This document shows, one piece after another, positions 14,325 through 22,118 of a stretch of DNA of 34,541 bases (positions within the stretch are counted from its first letter, which is position 1; each line of letters opens with the position of its first letter). The stretch is taken from assembly GCA_963933055.1 (NCBI GenBank), contig CAWVSY010000041.1, forward strand, positions 1 to 34,541. The letters run 5' to 3'. A model generated the notes under the pieces. That model saw only the letters and a program-made list of their open reading frames with translations. It was not told the DNA's origin and did not search any database. Position numbers and translations under genes: made by a program. This DNA is from Oleispira sp963933055 (GTDB taxonomy: Bacteria > Pseudomonadota > Gammaproteobacteria > Pseudomonadales > Oceanobacteraceae).

Positions 14325-14771
14325 TTAAGCAGGGATGGAACCCGCAAGTACAAGGGCAAAAACAAAAGCAAAAACGGCAAAGCCTTCCACAATAGCCGCA
14401 GGCGCAATCGCTAAACCAAAAATTTCAGATTTATTTTTAGCGGCATTAATTGCCGCAACCAAAGCCTGACCTTGATAAACCGCACTCATCATCAAAGCTA
14501 AACCTGTTAGCAGACCAATAGCAAAAATACTTGGTGAATTAACAAGTGTAATCTCGCGGTTGAGTGTAAACATCACAACGATACCAAGAATAACTTGGGT
14601 AGAAGGCATCGCCGCTAAACCGATGTACTTTCCATAACCACTTTCCGTATCCAACAATGCACCCGCCGCCGCTTGCCCCGCACGCGCACAGCCATAACTA
14701 CTGCCAATAGCGCCCAAAGCTGTCGGGGCGAAAACCCCCAGCCATCCTAAAGCAATTACGAATTGTTCCAT
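14325..14771 (-). CDS. ntpK: V/A-type ATPase proteolipid subunit K (c-ring)
   Basis: This 148-residue integral membrane proteolipid with four helices is the duplicated hairpin form of subunit c. The first hairpin carries no acidic ion-binding residue, while the second carries E129 in AIVEGFAVFAF, so there is one carboxylate per four helices. T58 and Q59 in MPSTQ, Q100 in VYQGQ, and E129 align with T64, Q65, Q110 and E139, the Na+ ligands of Enterococcus hirae NtpK; L61 is replaced by M55. This suggests a Na+-binding ring. The gene overlaps the end of subunit I by 16 bases and has its own ribosome site (AGGAG, 7 bases). Confidence 0.93.
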   Translation of the reverse strand: MEQFVIALGWLGVFAPTALGAIGSSYGCARAGQAAAGALLDTESGYGKYIGLAAMPSTQVILGIVVMFTLNREITLVNSPSIFAIGLLTGLALMMSAVYQGQALVAAINAAKNKSEIFGLAIAPAAIVEGFAVFAFVFALVLAGSIPA

Positions 14772-16570
14772 TTCGATTCTCCTCGTTTCTTAAACGCTTT
14801 AAAGGGGTAGCCTTCACCTTTGACTCCCCAATTATAAAATTCCAGCAAATTCAAACGCAGACCATGAATCACACCACTCATAATGCCCAGCGCAAAATTC
14901 AAGCTATGACCTAATACAATAATCAAAGCAAACAGAATAAAGCCACCTGCTGAAACTGAATCTCGAGCCTCAACGGCTAACGTATTAAAGGTCACTGCCA
15001 ATGAAGCACTGGATAAACCTAACGCAAACAAACGCATATAACTCAATACATCACCAAAGGCTTTAGACAGTCCATACAAGGCAGAAAAACCATCAAAAAG
15101 CTGCATAAAATACGCTTTATTACTATCAAGTTTTCGTTGCCCCGAAAATAAGACAATTAATACTATGCCACCGAGAATGATTTTAAATTGAAGCGTTGCC
15201 AATACATCTAACGCAACAGTATTCATATAGCTCAGCCATAAAAAGAAAGAGCCTATCATCGTCATTACCCAGCCAATAGAAGACAGCGCAAACCAAGAGT
15301 CTCGTCGCACCCAGGCCACCATGATATTGGCGATCACCAAATGCAGCACACCTGCACCTATCGACAAGCGCATCATCGAATCAAAGTCATTCATATTAAT
15401 AACATGCAGCATACTCAGCACATTATCTTCCCCTGGAGTAATGCCAAAGTAGCTACCCACCATGACGCCATAAACAAAAGCGGCACTCACCAGCGCTAAC
15501 CATAAATTACGAATACGAACGGCCGTGACACTACCACGGCTCAGCTTTGGCCAAGAAAGGACTAATATAGTGCCTAAAACAAGCGCATAACCCGCATCTG
15601 CAATAATCATTGAAAAGAATAATGAAAAAGAAAAAAAGATTAATAATGAAGGGTCCCAAGTTCGATACCCTGGTAATTGAAAAAACGATACAGCTTCTTC
15701 ACCACCACCAACAAGATCACTATTGCTTAATAACGTCGGTGGTGATTCATCGACACCAGGGGCTTCCAGTTGATAGGCAATCGGAAAATCATCGGCCCAT
15801 CGCGAGAATTTTTCTAAATTTTCTTCCGCTATCCACGACTGTAATACAAAAAAATCACCAAGGTCTAAAACTCGCTGCTCAGCCAATGTCAGTTCATGAG
15901 CATCAATGGTTTCATTCAGTGATAAAGTCAGTGGTAAAATCCAGCGTGTTAGCGATTCTCGCTCACCATTTAAATCTTCTAGCTGCACCAAAGCTTGTTC
16001 TTTTAATTCAGCTAAACGAGACATTGAATCTGGACCAATGTGTGCACGAATAAATGGAACATCACTCTCTGCTGGCTCATTAATAGCAATCACGACCAGA
16101 TAAATATGTTTATGATCACGATTAATAATCTTCCAAGGAAGATCAATCTTATTGAGTAGCGCCTCTTTACTAAGAGGTACTAAATAAAGCCACAAACGGT
16201 GCTGGTCTAATGCTTCTAACGGAGGAAATTCAAAATCTCCCCACTCTTTTAAACGCCGCTGACGAGCATGTATTAAATCAATTTGATCTACCGCTTCTTC
16301 ACGAGCAATTTTATTTTCAACAATGCGAGTGACAATATCTGTAACGCTAATCGACTCAACGGGAATCTGCATTCTTCTTTTTAAGGGGGCGGAGATTAAA
16401 TAATTAAGTGCTTCTCGCACGCCATCAGAAACATCCGCACTAGGTTCAATTGCTTGCTCAGATAACGTAATAAGGTGGGCCATGCCAAACGCTTGAAATT
16501 GCGTCATGACGTTATTTTTTTCACTCACTTCGCCAATCAGGGTGAGTTTTTTAAGTGCGGTAATACTCAT
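14756..16570 (-). CDS. ntpI: V/A-type ATPase membrane subunit I (a-subunit)
   Basis: This 604-residue stator subunit carries the ion path next to the c-ring. The N-terminal half (1-300) is a soluble arm with heptad-like helices that anchors the peripheral stalk. The C-terminal half has about seven or eight membrane helices. The essential arginine lies in VLSYMRLFALGLS (R513), followed by the conserved HSLNFALGIMSGVIHGLRL segment. Length is slightly short for the family but complete. It starts 18 bases after subunit D and overlaps K by 16 bases, fitting one polycistronic message. Confidence 0.95.
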   Translation of the reverse strand: MSITALKKLTLIGEVSEKNNVMTQFQAFGMAHLITLSEQAIEPSADVSDGVREALNYLISAPLKRRMQIPVESISVTDIVTRIVENKIAREEAVDQIDLIHARQRRLKEWGDFEFPPLEALDQHRLWLYLVPLSKEALLNKIDLPWKIINRDHKHIYLVVIAINEPAESDVPFIRAHIGPDSMSRLAELKEQALVQLEDLNGERESLTRWILPLTLSLNETIDAHELTLAEQRVLDLGDFFVLQSWIAEENLEKFSRWADDFPIAYQLEAPGVDESPPTLLSNSDLVGGGEEAVSFFQLPGYRTWDPSLLIFFSFSLFFSMIIADAGYALVLGTILVLSWPKLSRGSVTAVRIRNLWLALVSAAFVYGVMVGSYFGITPGEDNVLSMLHVINMNDFDSMMRLSIGAGVLHLVIANIMVAWVRRDSWFALSSIGWVMTMIGSFFLWLSYMNTVALDVLATLQFKIILGGIVLIVLFSGQRKLDSNKAYFMQLFDGFSALYGLSKAFGDVLSYMRLFALGLSSASLAVTFNTLAVEARDSVSAGGFILFALIIVLGHSLNFALGIMSGVIHGLRLNLLEFYNWGVKGEGYPFKAFKKRGESKWNNS

Positions 16571-16588
16571 AGTTTTTCTCCTCCCTGT

Positions 16589-17191
16589 TTAACCATTAGC
16601 AATGGCTGCTTTTTTTTTGGCTAGCTTTGAACGTACAACCCCAGCTCGTTCTTGATCGGCCAGAAACAAAGCAATTTTTTTAATGTTACTTTCAGCCTGA
16701 GGAATAAGCACTTTTGAGAATAAATTAACCCGCTGAGTAATGGTGCGCGCTGCTGTTTTTAAGCGAGAAAGACGAATATGAAGTACTTGCTCTTCCATTT
16801 TCAATTTCATCATTTTTTCCAGTGCAATCACCAAATCATCAAACCAATGAGGCCGTGCCAGATAGCCATAATCAGCTCGATTAAATGTAATACTTTCTAA
16901 TAAAGGAACCTTTGTACCGAGTAGATTTTCTTCAATCAACTTATAACCTGCGACGGTCACTAACCCCTGCATTTCGATATTTTTAACCGCTAGCATAGGC
17001 AACTTCTGATAGACCGCATCTTCTAAAGCCGCAATATCTTGGTTATGTTGAAGCAAGGCTTGTTCGGCCTTTTTACGCTCTAATAACAGCTGCTTCTGTT
17101 TCATTTCAAGAGACGGCAGATAGCGACCATAAGAAACTTTCTTTTGTTTCTCTTTACTTAGAGCACTTTTATTTAGCGCTAACTTTGCCAT
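16589..17191 (-). CDS. ntpD: V/A-type ATPase central stalk subunit D
   Basis: This 200-residue rotor shaft protein has an antiparallel coiled coil made by the N-terminal helix (about 10-60, rich in Lys, Gln, Leu and Glu) and the C-terminal helix (about 120-195), the standard subunit D architecture. The C-terminal RLKTAARTITQRVNLFSKVLIP segment is typical of the family. It begins four bases after the B stop, so the genes are tightly linked. The usual companion subunit F, which binds D, is not found in this operon. Confidence 0.93.
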   Translation of the reverse strand: MAKLALNKSALSKEKQKKVSYGRYLPSLEMKQKQLLLERKKAEQALLQHNQDIAALEDAVYQKLPMLAVKNIEMQGLVTVAGYKLIEENLLGTKVPLLESITFNRADYGYLARPHWFDDLVIALEKMMKLKMEEQVLHIRLSRLKTAARTITQRVNLFSKVLIPQAESNIKKIALFLADQERAGVVRSKLAKKKAAIANG

Positions 17192-17195
17192 TAGC

Positions 17196-18527
17196 CTAAA
17201 CCCAGTATTTTTCTTTTAAATCTTGCTTTATAATCACTTCATCTTTATCAAAGCACTCTGCCAAAAGCGTCCAACAAGCATCCAGAGCTTCTTCCAAGGG
17301 CATTGATATATCAAGTTGCATAAAGCGCGCTTTAAATAACCCACTAAATTTCAATAATTTCTCATCAAACTCACTCAGATCAAACGCCATCGCTTGCTTT
17401 TGCTCCGCTTCAATTCCCTCTGAATAATAACGAATCATGGTATTCATAATCTGACCATGATCTTCCCGAGTTTGCTTACCGATAACATGCTGTTTTAATC
17501 GTGATAGTGATCCAAAAGGATCAATTACCCCATTATGAAGATAAAACTGCCCCTCAGTAATGTAGCCCGTATTATCAGGAACAGGATGAGTAACATCATC
17601 TCCTGGCATTGTCGTCACCGACAAAATTGTAACGGAACCCGCACCTCTAAAATCACACGCTTTTTCATAGCGCCGAGCTAGCTGAGAATATAAATCCCCC
17701 ATGTAACCACGGTTCGATGGAATATGTTCCATGGCGATACCAATCTCTTTCATCGCATCGGCATAGGCCGTCATATCGGTCATTAATACCAAAACCCGCT
17801 TACCTTCTTCTACCGCGAATTTTTCGGCTACGGCTAAGGCAAGATCAGGCACCATTAATCGCTCAACCACCGGATCGGACGCAAGGTTCACGTACATAAC
17901 AGTACGAGACATCACCCCAGCATCTTCAAACATTTGCTTAAAATTGTGGTAGTCATCAAAAATTAATCCAAGCCCCGCAAAAATAACCACATCTGCATCA
18001 GCCTGAATGCCAATACGAGCAAGAAAAATATTAAAAGGTTCACCCGCAACCGAGAAGATAGGGATTTTTTGACTTTCAACTAAGCAGTTAAAGACATCAA
18101 TCATCGGCACATTGGTGCGAATCATACGAGAAGCTAAGATACGCGAGGTTGGGTTTACGGTAGGGCCATTAATGGCGACTTTTGGCTCATGAGTTAGACT
18201 AGGGCCATTATCGATAGGAAGTCCAGAGCCATTGAATATACGGCCATAGATGTTATCGGAATAAATCGCCTGCATGGTTTCACCTAAAAAGCGCACCGAG
18301 GCATTATTAGACAGCCCCTTAGTGCCTGAAAAGGCTTGTAATGATACAAGATCATCAGATAGCTTGATGATTTGAGCTAAAGAAAAGAACTCACCCTCTT
18401 GCTCAATAATGGCAAGATCACGATTGCGTGGTGGTATTTGCATTTTTTGGGTATCGCCAATACGAAGATTAACAATATCTCCGATAATACTAGCGATGCC
18501 TTGGTAACGAGTAAATCCCAAATCCAT
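17196..18527 (-). CDS. ntpB: V/A-type ATPase regulatory subunit B
   Basis: This 443-residue non-catalytic nucleotide-binding subunit forms the V1 hexamer together with A. It has the B-type pattern: no complete P-loop (SVAGEPFNIF in its place), and the conserved segments FAGLGLIFDD, LVLMTDMTAYADAM, PSNRGYMGDLYSQLARRYEKA and TILSVTTMPGDDVTHPVPDNTGYITEGQ. It is the first gene of the seven-gene operon, preceded by a 130-bp gap with a promoter candidate at 18589-18617. It is complete, with a ribosome site (GGGG, seven bases before ATG). Confidence 0.96.
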   Translation of the reverse strand: MDLGFTRYQGIASIIGDIVNLRIGDTQKMQIPPRNRDLAIIEQEGEFFSLAQIIKLSDDLVSLQAFSGTKGLSNNASVRFLGETMQAIYSDNIYGRIFNGSGLPIDNGPSLTHEPKVAINGPTVNPTSRILASRMIRTNVPMIDVFNCLVESQKIPIFSVAGEPFNIFLARIGIQADADVVIFAGLGLIFDDYHNFKQMFEDAGVMSRTVMYVNLASDPVVERLMVPDLALAVAEKFAVEEGKRVLVLMTDMTAYADAMKEIGIAMEHIPSNRGYMGDLYSQLARRYEKACDFRGAGSVTILSVTTMPGDDVTHPVPDNTGYITEGQFYLHNGVIDPFGSLSRLKQHVIGKQTREDHGQIMNTMIRYYSEGIEAEQKQAMAFDLSEFDEKLLKFSGLFKARFMQLDISMPLEEALDACWTLLAECFDKDEVIIKQDLKEKYWV

Positions 18528-18588
18528 TGATAGACCCCATTCCTTTTCTGCAGAGCAAACGTTCAGTAACGATGTTTAATGGGTTTAT

Positions 18589-18627
18589 AATATAGAGTAT
18601 TATCAATAAAAATCCAATGCTCTATAT
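18589..18627 (-). promoter_or_regulatory. V-ATPase operon promoter with imperfect inverted repeat
   Basis: On the minus strand, -35 TTGGAT (18612-18617) and -10 TATATT (18589-18594) are separated by 17 bases. ATATAGAGTATT (18590-18601) and AATGCTCTATAT (18616-18627) are inverted copies differing at one base and separated by 14 bases, so the arms cover the -10 and the upstream edge of the -35. The arrangement would suit a repressor dyad. It is not GC-rich and lacks a T-run, so it is not a good terminator for the preceding gene. Confidence 0.5.
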
Positions 18628-18657
18628 CAACAATCACAATTCATTTTTTATTAGCCA

Positions 18658-19299
18658 TCATGGGCGCTGAAGCTCTAACATATCAGATGTTAAACTAAAA
18701 AAGTCACTGCCCATTTTGCCCACTGAATTCACGAGATGCTGATTTATAATGCCATTATCATAAAGGTCATCTCGAACATATATGCTCGTTACATCTAGCA
18801 TAATAACTGTTCCGCCCATTGCATTAATAGGAGCATCACCAGCAGGCAAGCCGTTCATAGACGTATGATTAATAGAGAGTGTTTCACGTAAAGTACATTC
18901 GTAACGAATCAAAGAATCTTGTACTGAGCGAGGTGATACAAGATGACTCGCACAACTTTCAATTCCAGCAAAATCAAATTCACTTTCATCATGAGCAAGA
19001 CTAGCGCTGGTCTGGTTCATTTTTTCGACCAGATCAGCGCTGACAATATTAACCACACATTGCTTAGTCGCTAATAAATTTTGCAATGTATCTTTATCAA
19101 TACCACTTCGTTGAGTCACTTGCGTATAAAGCAATACAGGAGGATTACAGCTAGCGACTGTAAAGAATGAATAAGGGGCTAGATTATCAACCCCCTCTGC
19201 CGAGCGAGTACTAATCCAAGCAATCGGCCGTGGGGTAATGCCGCCCGTTAAGAGTCGATACTTTTCTTGGCTTTCTAATTCAGTAACATCAAAAATCAT
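18658..19299 (-). CDS. Flavin reductase-like FMN-binding split-barrel protein
   Basis: This 213-residue protein of the flavin reductase-like (DIM6/NTAB) family is cytoplasmic. The N-terminal half has the typical signature: YRLLTGGITPRPIAWISTRS, then NLAPYSFFTVASCNPPVLLY, forming the FMN-binding barrel. Such proteins bind FMN and act as flavin reductases or as oxidoreductase partners; the specific reaction cannot be told. A strong ribosome site (AGGAAGG) supports the start. It is on the same strand as the V-ATPase operon, 130 bases upstream, but that gap holds a promoter candidate, so it is probably separate. Confidence 0.85.
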   Translation of the reverse strand: MIFDVTELESQEKYRLLTGGITPRPIAWISTRSAEGVDNLAPYSFFTVASCNPPVLLYTQVTQRSGIDKDTLQNLLATKQCVVNIVSADLVEKMNQTSASLAHDESEFDFAGIESCASHLVSPRSVQDSLIRYECTLRETLSINHTSMNGLPAGDAPINAMGGTVIMLDVTSIYVRDDLYDNGIINQHLVNSVGKMGSDFFSLTSDMLELQRP

Positions 19300-19391
19300 C
19301 GGCCTTCCTTACAGAAGTCGTTCAAATTAAGTGCGAAATTGAAATAATTATTCGCTTTTAAATAATACTATTATTTAAAATAACACGCTGT

Positions 19392-21566
19392 TTAAAAAGA
19401 ATCATCAACCAGCACAGGGTTTTCTTGCCAACGTTTAACCCAGTTAGGCAAATCACTTGCGGGCATAGGTCTTGCGATGCCGTATCCTTGTGCTAAAAAA
19501 CATCCTAGTGCCATAAGTTCTTCACCATGCGCGGGGGTTTCAACACCTTCAGCAATGACTTTCAAATTGAAAGCTTTCGATAGTTCGATAATCCCTTTTA
19601 TAATGGTACGATCATCCGCATCCACCAGCATATCTCTGACAAAGGATTGATCAATTTTCAAATACTCTGCCGATATTTGTTTTAAATACGATAAGGAAGA
19701 GTAACCCGTTCCAAAATCATCAATTGAAAAAGAAATACCCAGCTTTTTACATTGCTTAATGACACCGGATGCAAGATCAATATCTTCAATCGCGCTGCTC
19801 TCTAAAATTTCAAATTCAAGATTTTTCAAATTTCGTTTCGGAAACTTAGCTAACATTTCCTGCAGTCGCACAATAAAATCAGGATGCTGTAATTGCATTG
19901 GGCTAATATTGACACTAATAGGCACATCCATCTGTGTGCCATGCCATTCTTCTAATTGTGTAAGTGCTGTTTTTATAACCCACTCACCCAGTTCGATACT
20001 TAATGCATCAAATTCTAAAATGGGTAAAAAGGCCACCGGCGGTAAAATTCCGCGCTCGGGATGATTCCAACGAATCAGTGCTTCCATACCAATAAGCTGC
20101 TTGCTGCGTAAGTCAATTTTCGGCTGATAAAACAGAACAAACTCTTCGTTATGCAGTGCGAGTCTGATTCTATCAAGTTCCTCTAATTTATGCTTAAACG
20201 CAGAATCTTGCTCAATATCAAAAACATGCCAGCAATTTTTTCCTAGCTGCTTGGCTTTATACATTGCCTGATCAGCCTGCCTTAAGAGTTGATCGGGACT
20301 GCAATTAATTTGTGGATAAAAGGTAACACCAATACTGGCAGTGGTCTTTAAACGATAGCCATCAACATCCACTTCATTCGCGGCCGCGGCAAGCAAACGC
20401 CATAAGGCCGGATGACTATCTTCAGGCTTATTCAGTTCATCAATAACGGCTACAAATTCATCACCACCGATACGAGCTAAGGTATCACCTCCTCTTAATG
20501 ACATTTGAAGCTTTTGGGTAATCATGCGCAAAAACTGATCCCCTACATTATGCCCATAACTATCGTTTATTCCTTTAAACCCATCCAGATCGATAAACGC
20601 GACGGCAATCAATTTATTATTGCGCGAGCTTTTGGTCATGGCTTGTTGCATTCGATCAGAGAGCAAAATTCGATTAGGGAGGCCTGTTAGTTCATCATAA
20701 TGCGCGGATAACAATAACGCGGCATTGGCTTTTTCAAGATTTTCATTCGTTAATTCAAGCTTACGCTGAATGGCTTTCTGCTCACTAATGTCTTGAAATA
20801 TACCGGTTAAACGAACAGATTTCCCATTGACTTGGGTCACGTGACAGGTTGTGCGCACATCAATTTTTCGGCCTTTGATTGTTAAAGACTCAAGTTCTAA
20901 ATCGTAGTCTATACCATTATTAATGGCTTGATCGATGGCAAGCGAGATCACCTCGCGGGAATCGGGTAAAAAATAACTTACTCCCGCATCAACCGAGGGG
21001 TCAAATTTATCAGGTGACGTATCGTGAAGACGATAGGTTTCAGCGGTCCAATATAAATGGCCTGTTTCTAAATTAAGCTCCCAGCCACCAACGTGGGCAA
21101 TGGATTGTGACTCTTCTAATAATTGACGGGTGATCATGAAGTCTAGTTCATTGGCTTTGCGCTCTGAGATATCTTGATGAGTGCCTAACATTCGCTTTGG
21201 TAAGCCGTCCGATTCCCACTCAACCACCCTCCCTGATGCCAGTATCCAAATGTACTGCCCATTTTTATGGAGCATACGAATTTCAACGGAGTAAAGATCC
21301 AGTTCGTCACGCAGATGTTTTTCAAGGACCTCGGTTGCCAACGTTAAATCATCAGGATGTACCTTGCTACTCCAGGTATCAAACGCCATTGGCATAAGCT
21401 CTTCAACCGAATAGCCAATAATTTCAGCCCAGCGCTGATTAAACGTTATTTCACCCGTTTGGACCTGCCAATCCCAGATCCCCACCGCCGCGGCTTCAAT
21501 GACCAGCTCTAAACGCTTTTCATTGTCACTTTTCATCTGTTGTATCGTTTGGAAAGGGGTAATCAC
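19392..21566 (-). CDS. PAS-PAS-GGDEF-EAL cyclic-di-GMP enzyme
   Basis: This 724-residue cytoplasmic protein has no membrane segment. It has PAS domain 1 at about 17-137 (ending in the PAC-type GTHQDISERK), PAS domain 2 at about 145-268 (ending in GIFQDISEQKA), a GGDEF domain at about 285-450 and an EAL domain at about 460-715. The diguanylate cyclase motif GGDEF (367-371) is intact and preceded by the product-inhibition site RxxD (R358, D361). The phosphodiesterase motifs are also intact: MEALIRW (EAL 495-497), DDFGTGYSSLSYLK, KIDQSFVRDM and VIAEGVET. It may therefore make or degrade c-di-GMP according to the PAS signal. Start is GTG with AGGA six bases upstream. It appears to be a single gene. 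Confidence 0.94.
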   Translation of the reverse strand: MITPFQTIQQMKSDNEKRLELVIEAAAVGIWDWQVQTGEITFNQRWAEIIGYSVEELMPMAFDTWSSKVHPDDLTLATEVLEKHLRDELDLYSVEIRMLHKNGQYIWILASGRVVEWESDGLPKRMLGTHQDISERKANELDFMITRQLLEESQSIAHVGGWELNLETGHLYWTAETYRLHDTSPDKFDPSVDAGVSYFLPDSREVISLAIDQAINNGIDYDLELESLTIKGRKIDVRTTCHVTQVNGKSVRLTGIFQDISEQKAIQRKLELTNENLEKANAALLLSAHYDELTGLPNRILLSDRMQQAMTKSSRNNKLIAVAFIDLDGFKGINDSYGHNVGDQFLRMITQKLQMSLRGGDTLARIGGDEFVAVIDELNKPEDSHPALWRLLAAAANEVDVDGYRLKTTASIGVTFYPQINCSPDQLLRQADQAMYKAKQLGKNCWHVFDIEQDSAFKHKLEELDRIRLALHNEEFVLFYQPKIDLRSKQLIGMEALIRWNHPERGILPPVAFLPILEFDALSIELGEWVIKTALTQLEEWHGTQMDVPISVNISPMQLQHPDFIVRLQEMLAKFPKRNLKNLEFEILESSAIEDIDLASGVIKQCKKLGISFSIDDFGTGYSSLSYLKQISAEYLKIDQSFVRDMLVDADDRTIIKGIIELSKAFNLKVIAEGVETPAHGEELMALGCFLAQGYGIARPMPASDLPNWVKRWQENPVLVDDSF

Positions 21567-21672
21567 GAGTAATCCTAGCCGTTAAAAAGCCATGTTTAAT
21601 AACTCAGTATGGTAGAGGAAACCCGTTCAAGCAAAAATTAGAGCGCTCAAAAGTGATCTAATTTCGATTCAC

Positions 21673-22002
21673 CTATACCGCTCTTTCATCAAGGCATTCG
21701 TAAGAGCCTTCTTCAAATTCACGGCAGATCCAAGGGCGATTTTCATAAATAGTACACATTAACGTTTCACGATCTACTGCTGCACACCAGCCGTCATCTA
21801 AACGTAACATCGTTTCACCGCCCCATTGATCAATAGCAATGTATTCCTCGGGAACGCCCGTATCAGTGATAATCATAACTTCTAAGCGACAACAGCAAGC
21901 TTTACAGTTTGAACAGCTAACCTCATCCTTCGCTATATCTTTAATCTCAATATTAATAATGACACATACCCAACCAATAATTGTTGAACAATTATAAGTC
22001 AT
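21673..22002 (-). CDS. YkgJ-family cysteine cluster protein
   Basis: This frame of up to 109 residues has the metal-binding cysteine pattern of the YkgJ (UPF0153) family: CSNCKACCC near residue 31, a single Cys before the acidic VDRE stretch, CTIYENRPWICREF and a final Cys. The family is thought to bind iron or zinc, but its cellular role is not established. The first 20 residues are unlike the family and have no good ribosome site, so the true start may lie further in, perhaps at a rare codon. A second YkgJ protein is encoded at 27060. Confidence 0.8.
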   Translation of the reverse strand: MTYNCSTIIGWVCVIINIEIKDIAKDEVSCSNCKACCCRLEVMIITDTGVPEEYIAIDQWGGETMLRLDDGWCAAVDRETLMCTIYENRPWICREFEEGSYECLDERAV

Positions 22003-22033
22003 ACCAGCTTATCGTGTATGTAGATTTGAATGC

Positions 22034-22071
22034 TGAAAAGAAGAACGGACACCAAAGTATGGGTGCCCGTT
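22034..22071 (-). terminator. Probable terminator of the large lipoprotein gene
   Basis: On the minus strand, AACGGGCACCC and the complementary arm (22044-22071) form a stem of about 10 bp with one mismatch and a 7-9 base loop, followed by CTTCTTTTC. It lies 48 bases after the stop at 22119 and before the YkgJ gene. Confidence 0.7.
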
Positions 22072-22118
22072 AATATTGAAGGATGCTAAAAGAATTCTAA
22101 GCCGTATTTAGAAAGACA

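Noticed and set aside
14288..14407. Hydrophobic 40-residue N-terminal extension of V-ATPase subunit E
   Set aside because: It is read from an alternative frame of the K gene. The ATG at 14287 has a proper ribosome site and gives the normal subunit E N-terminus.
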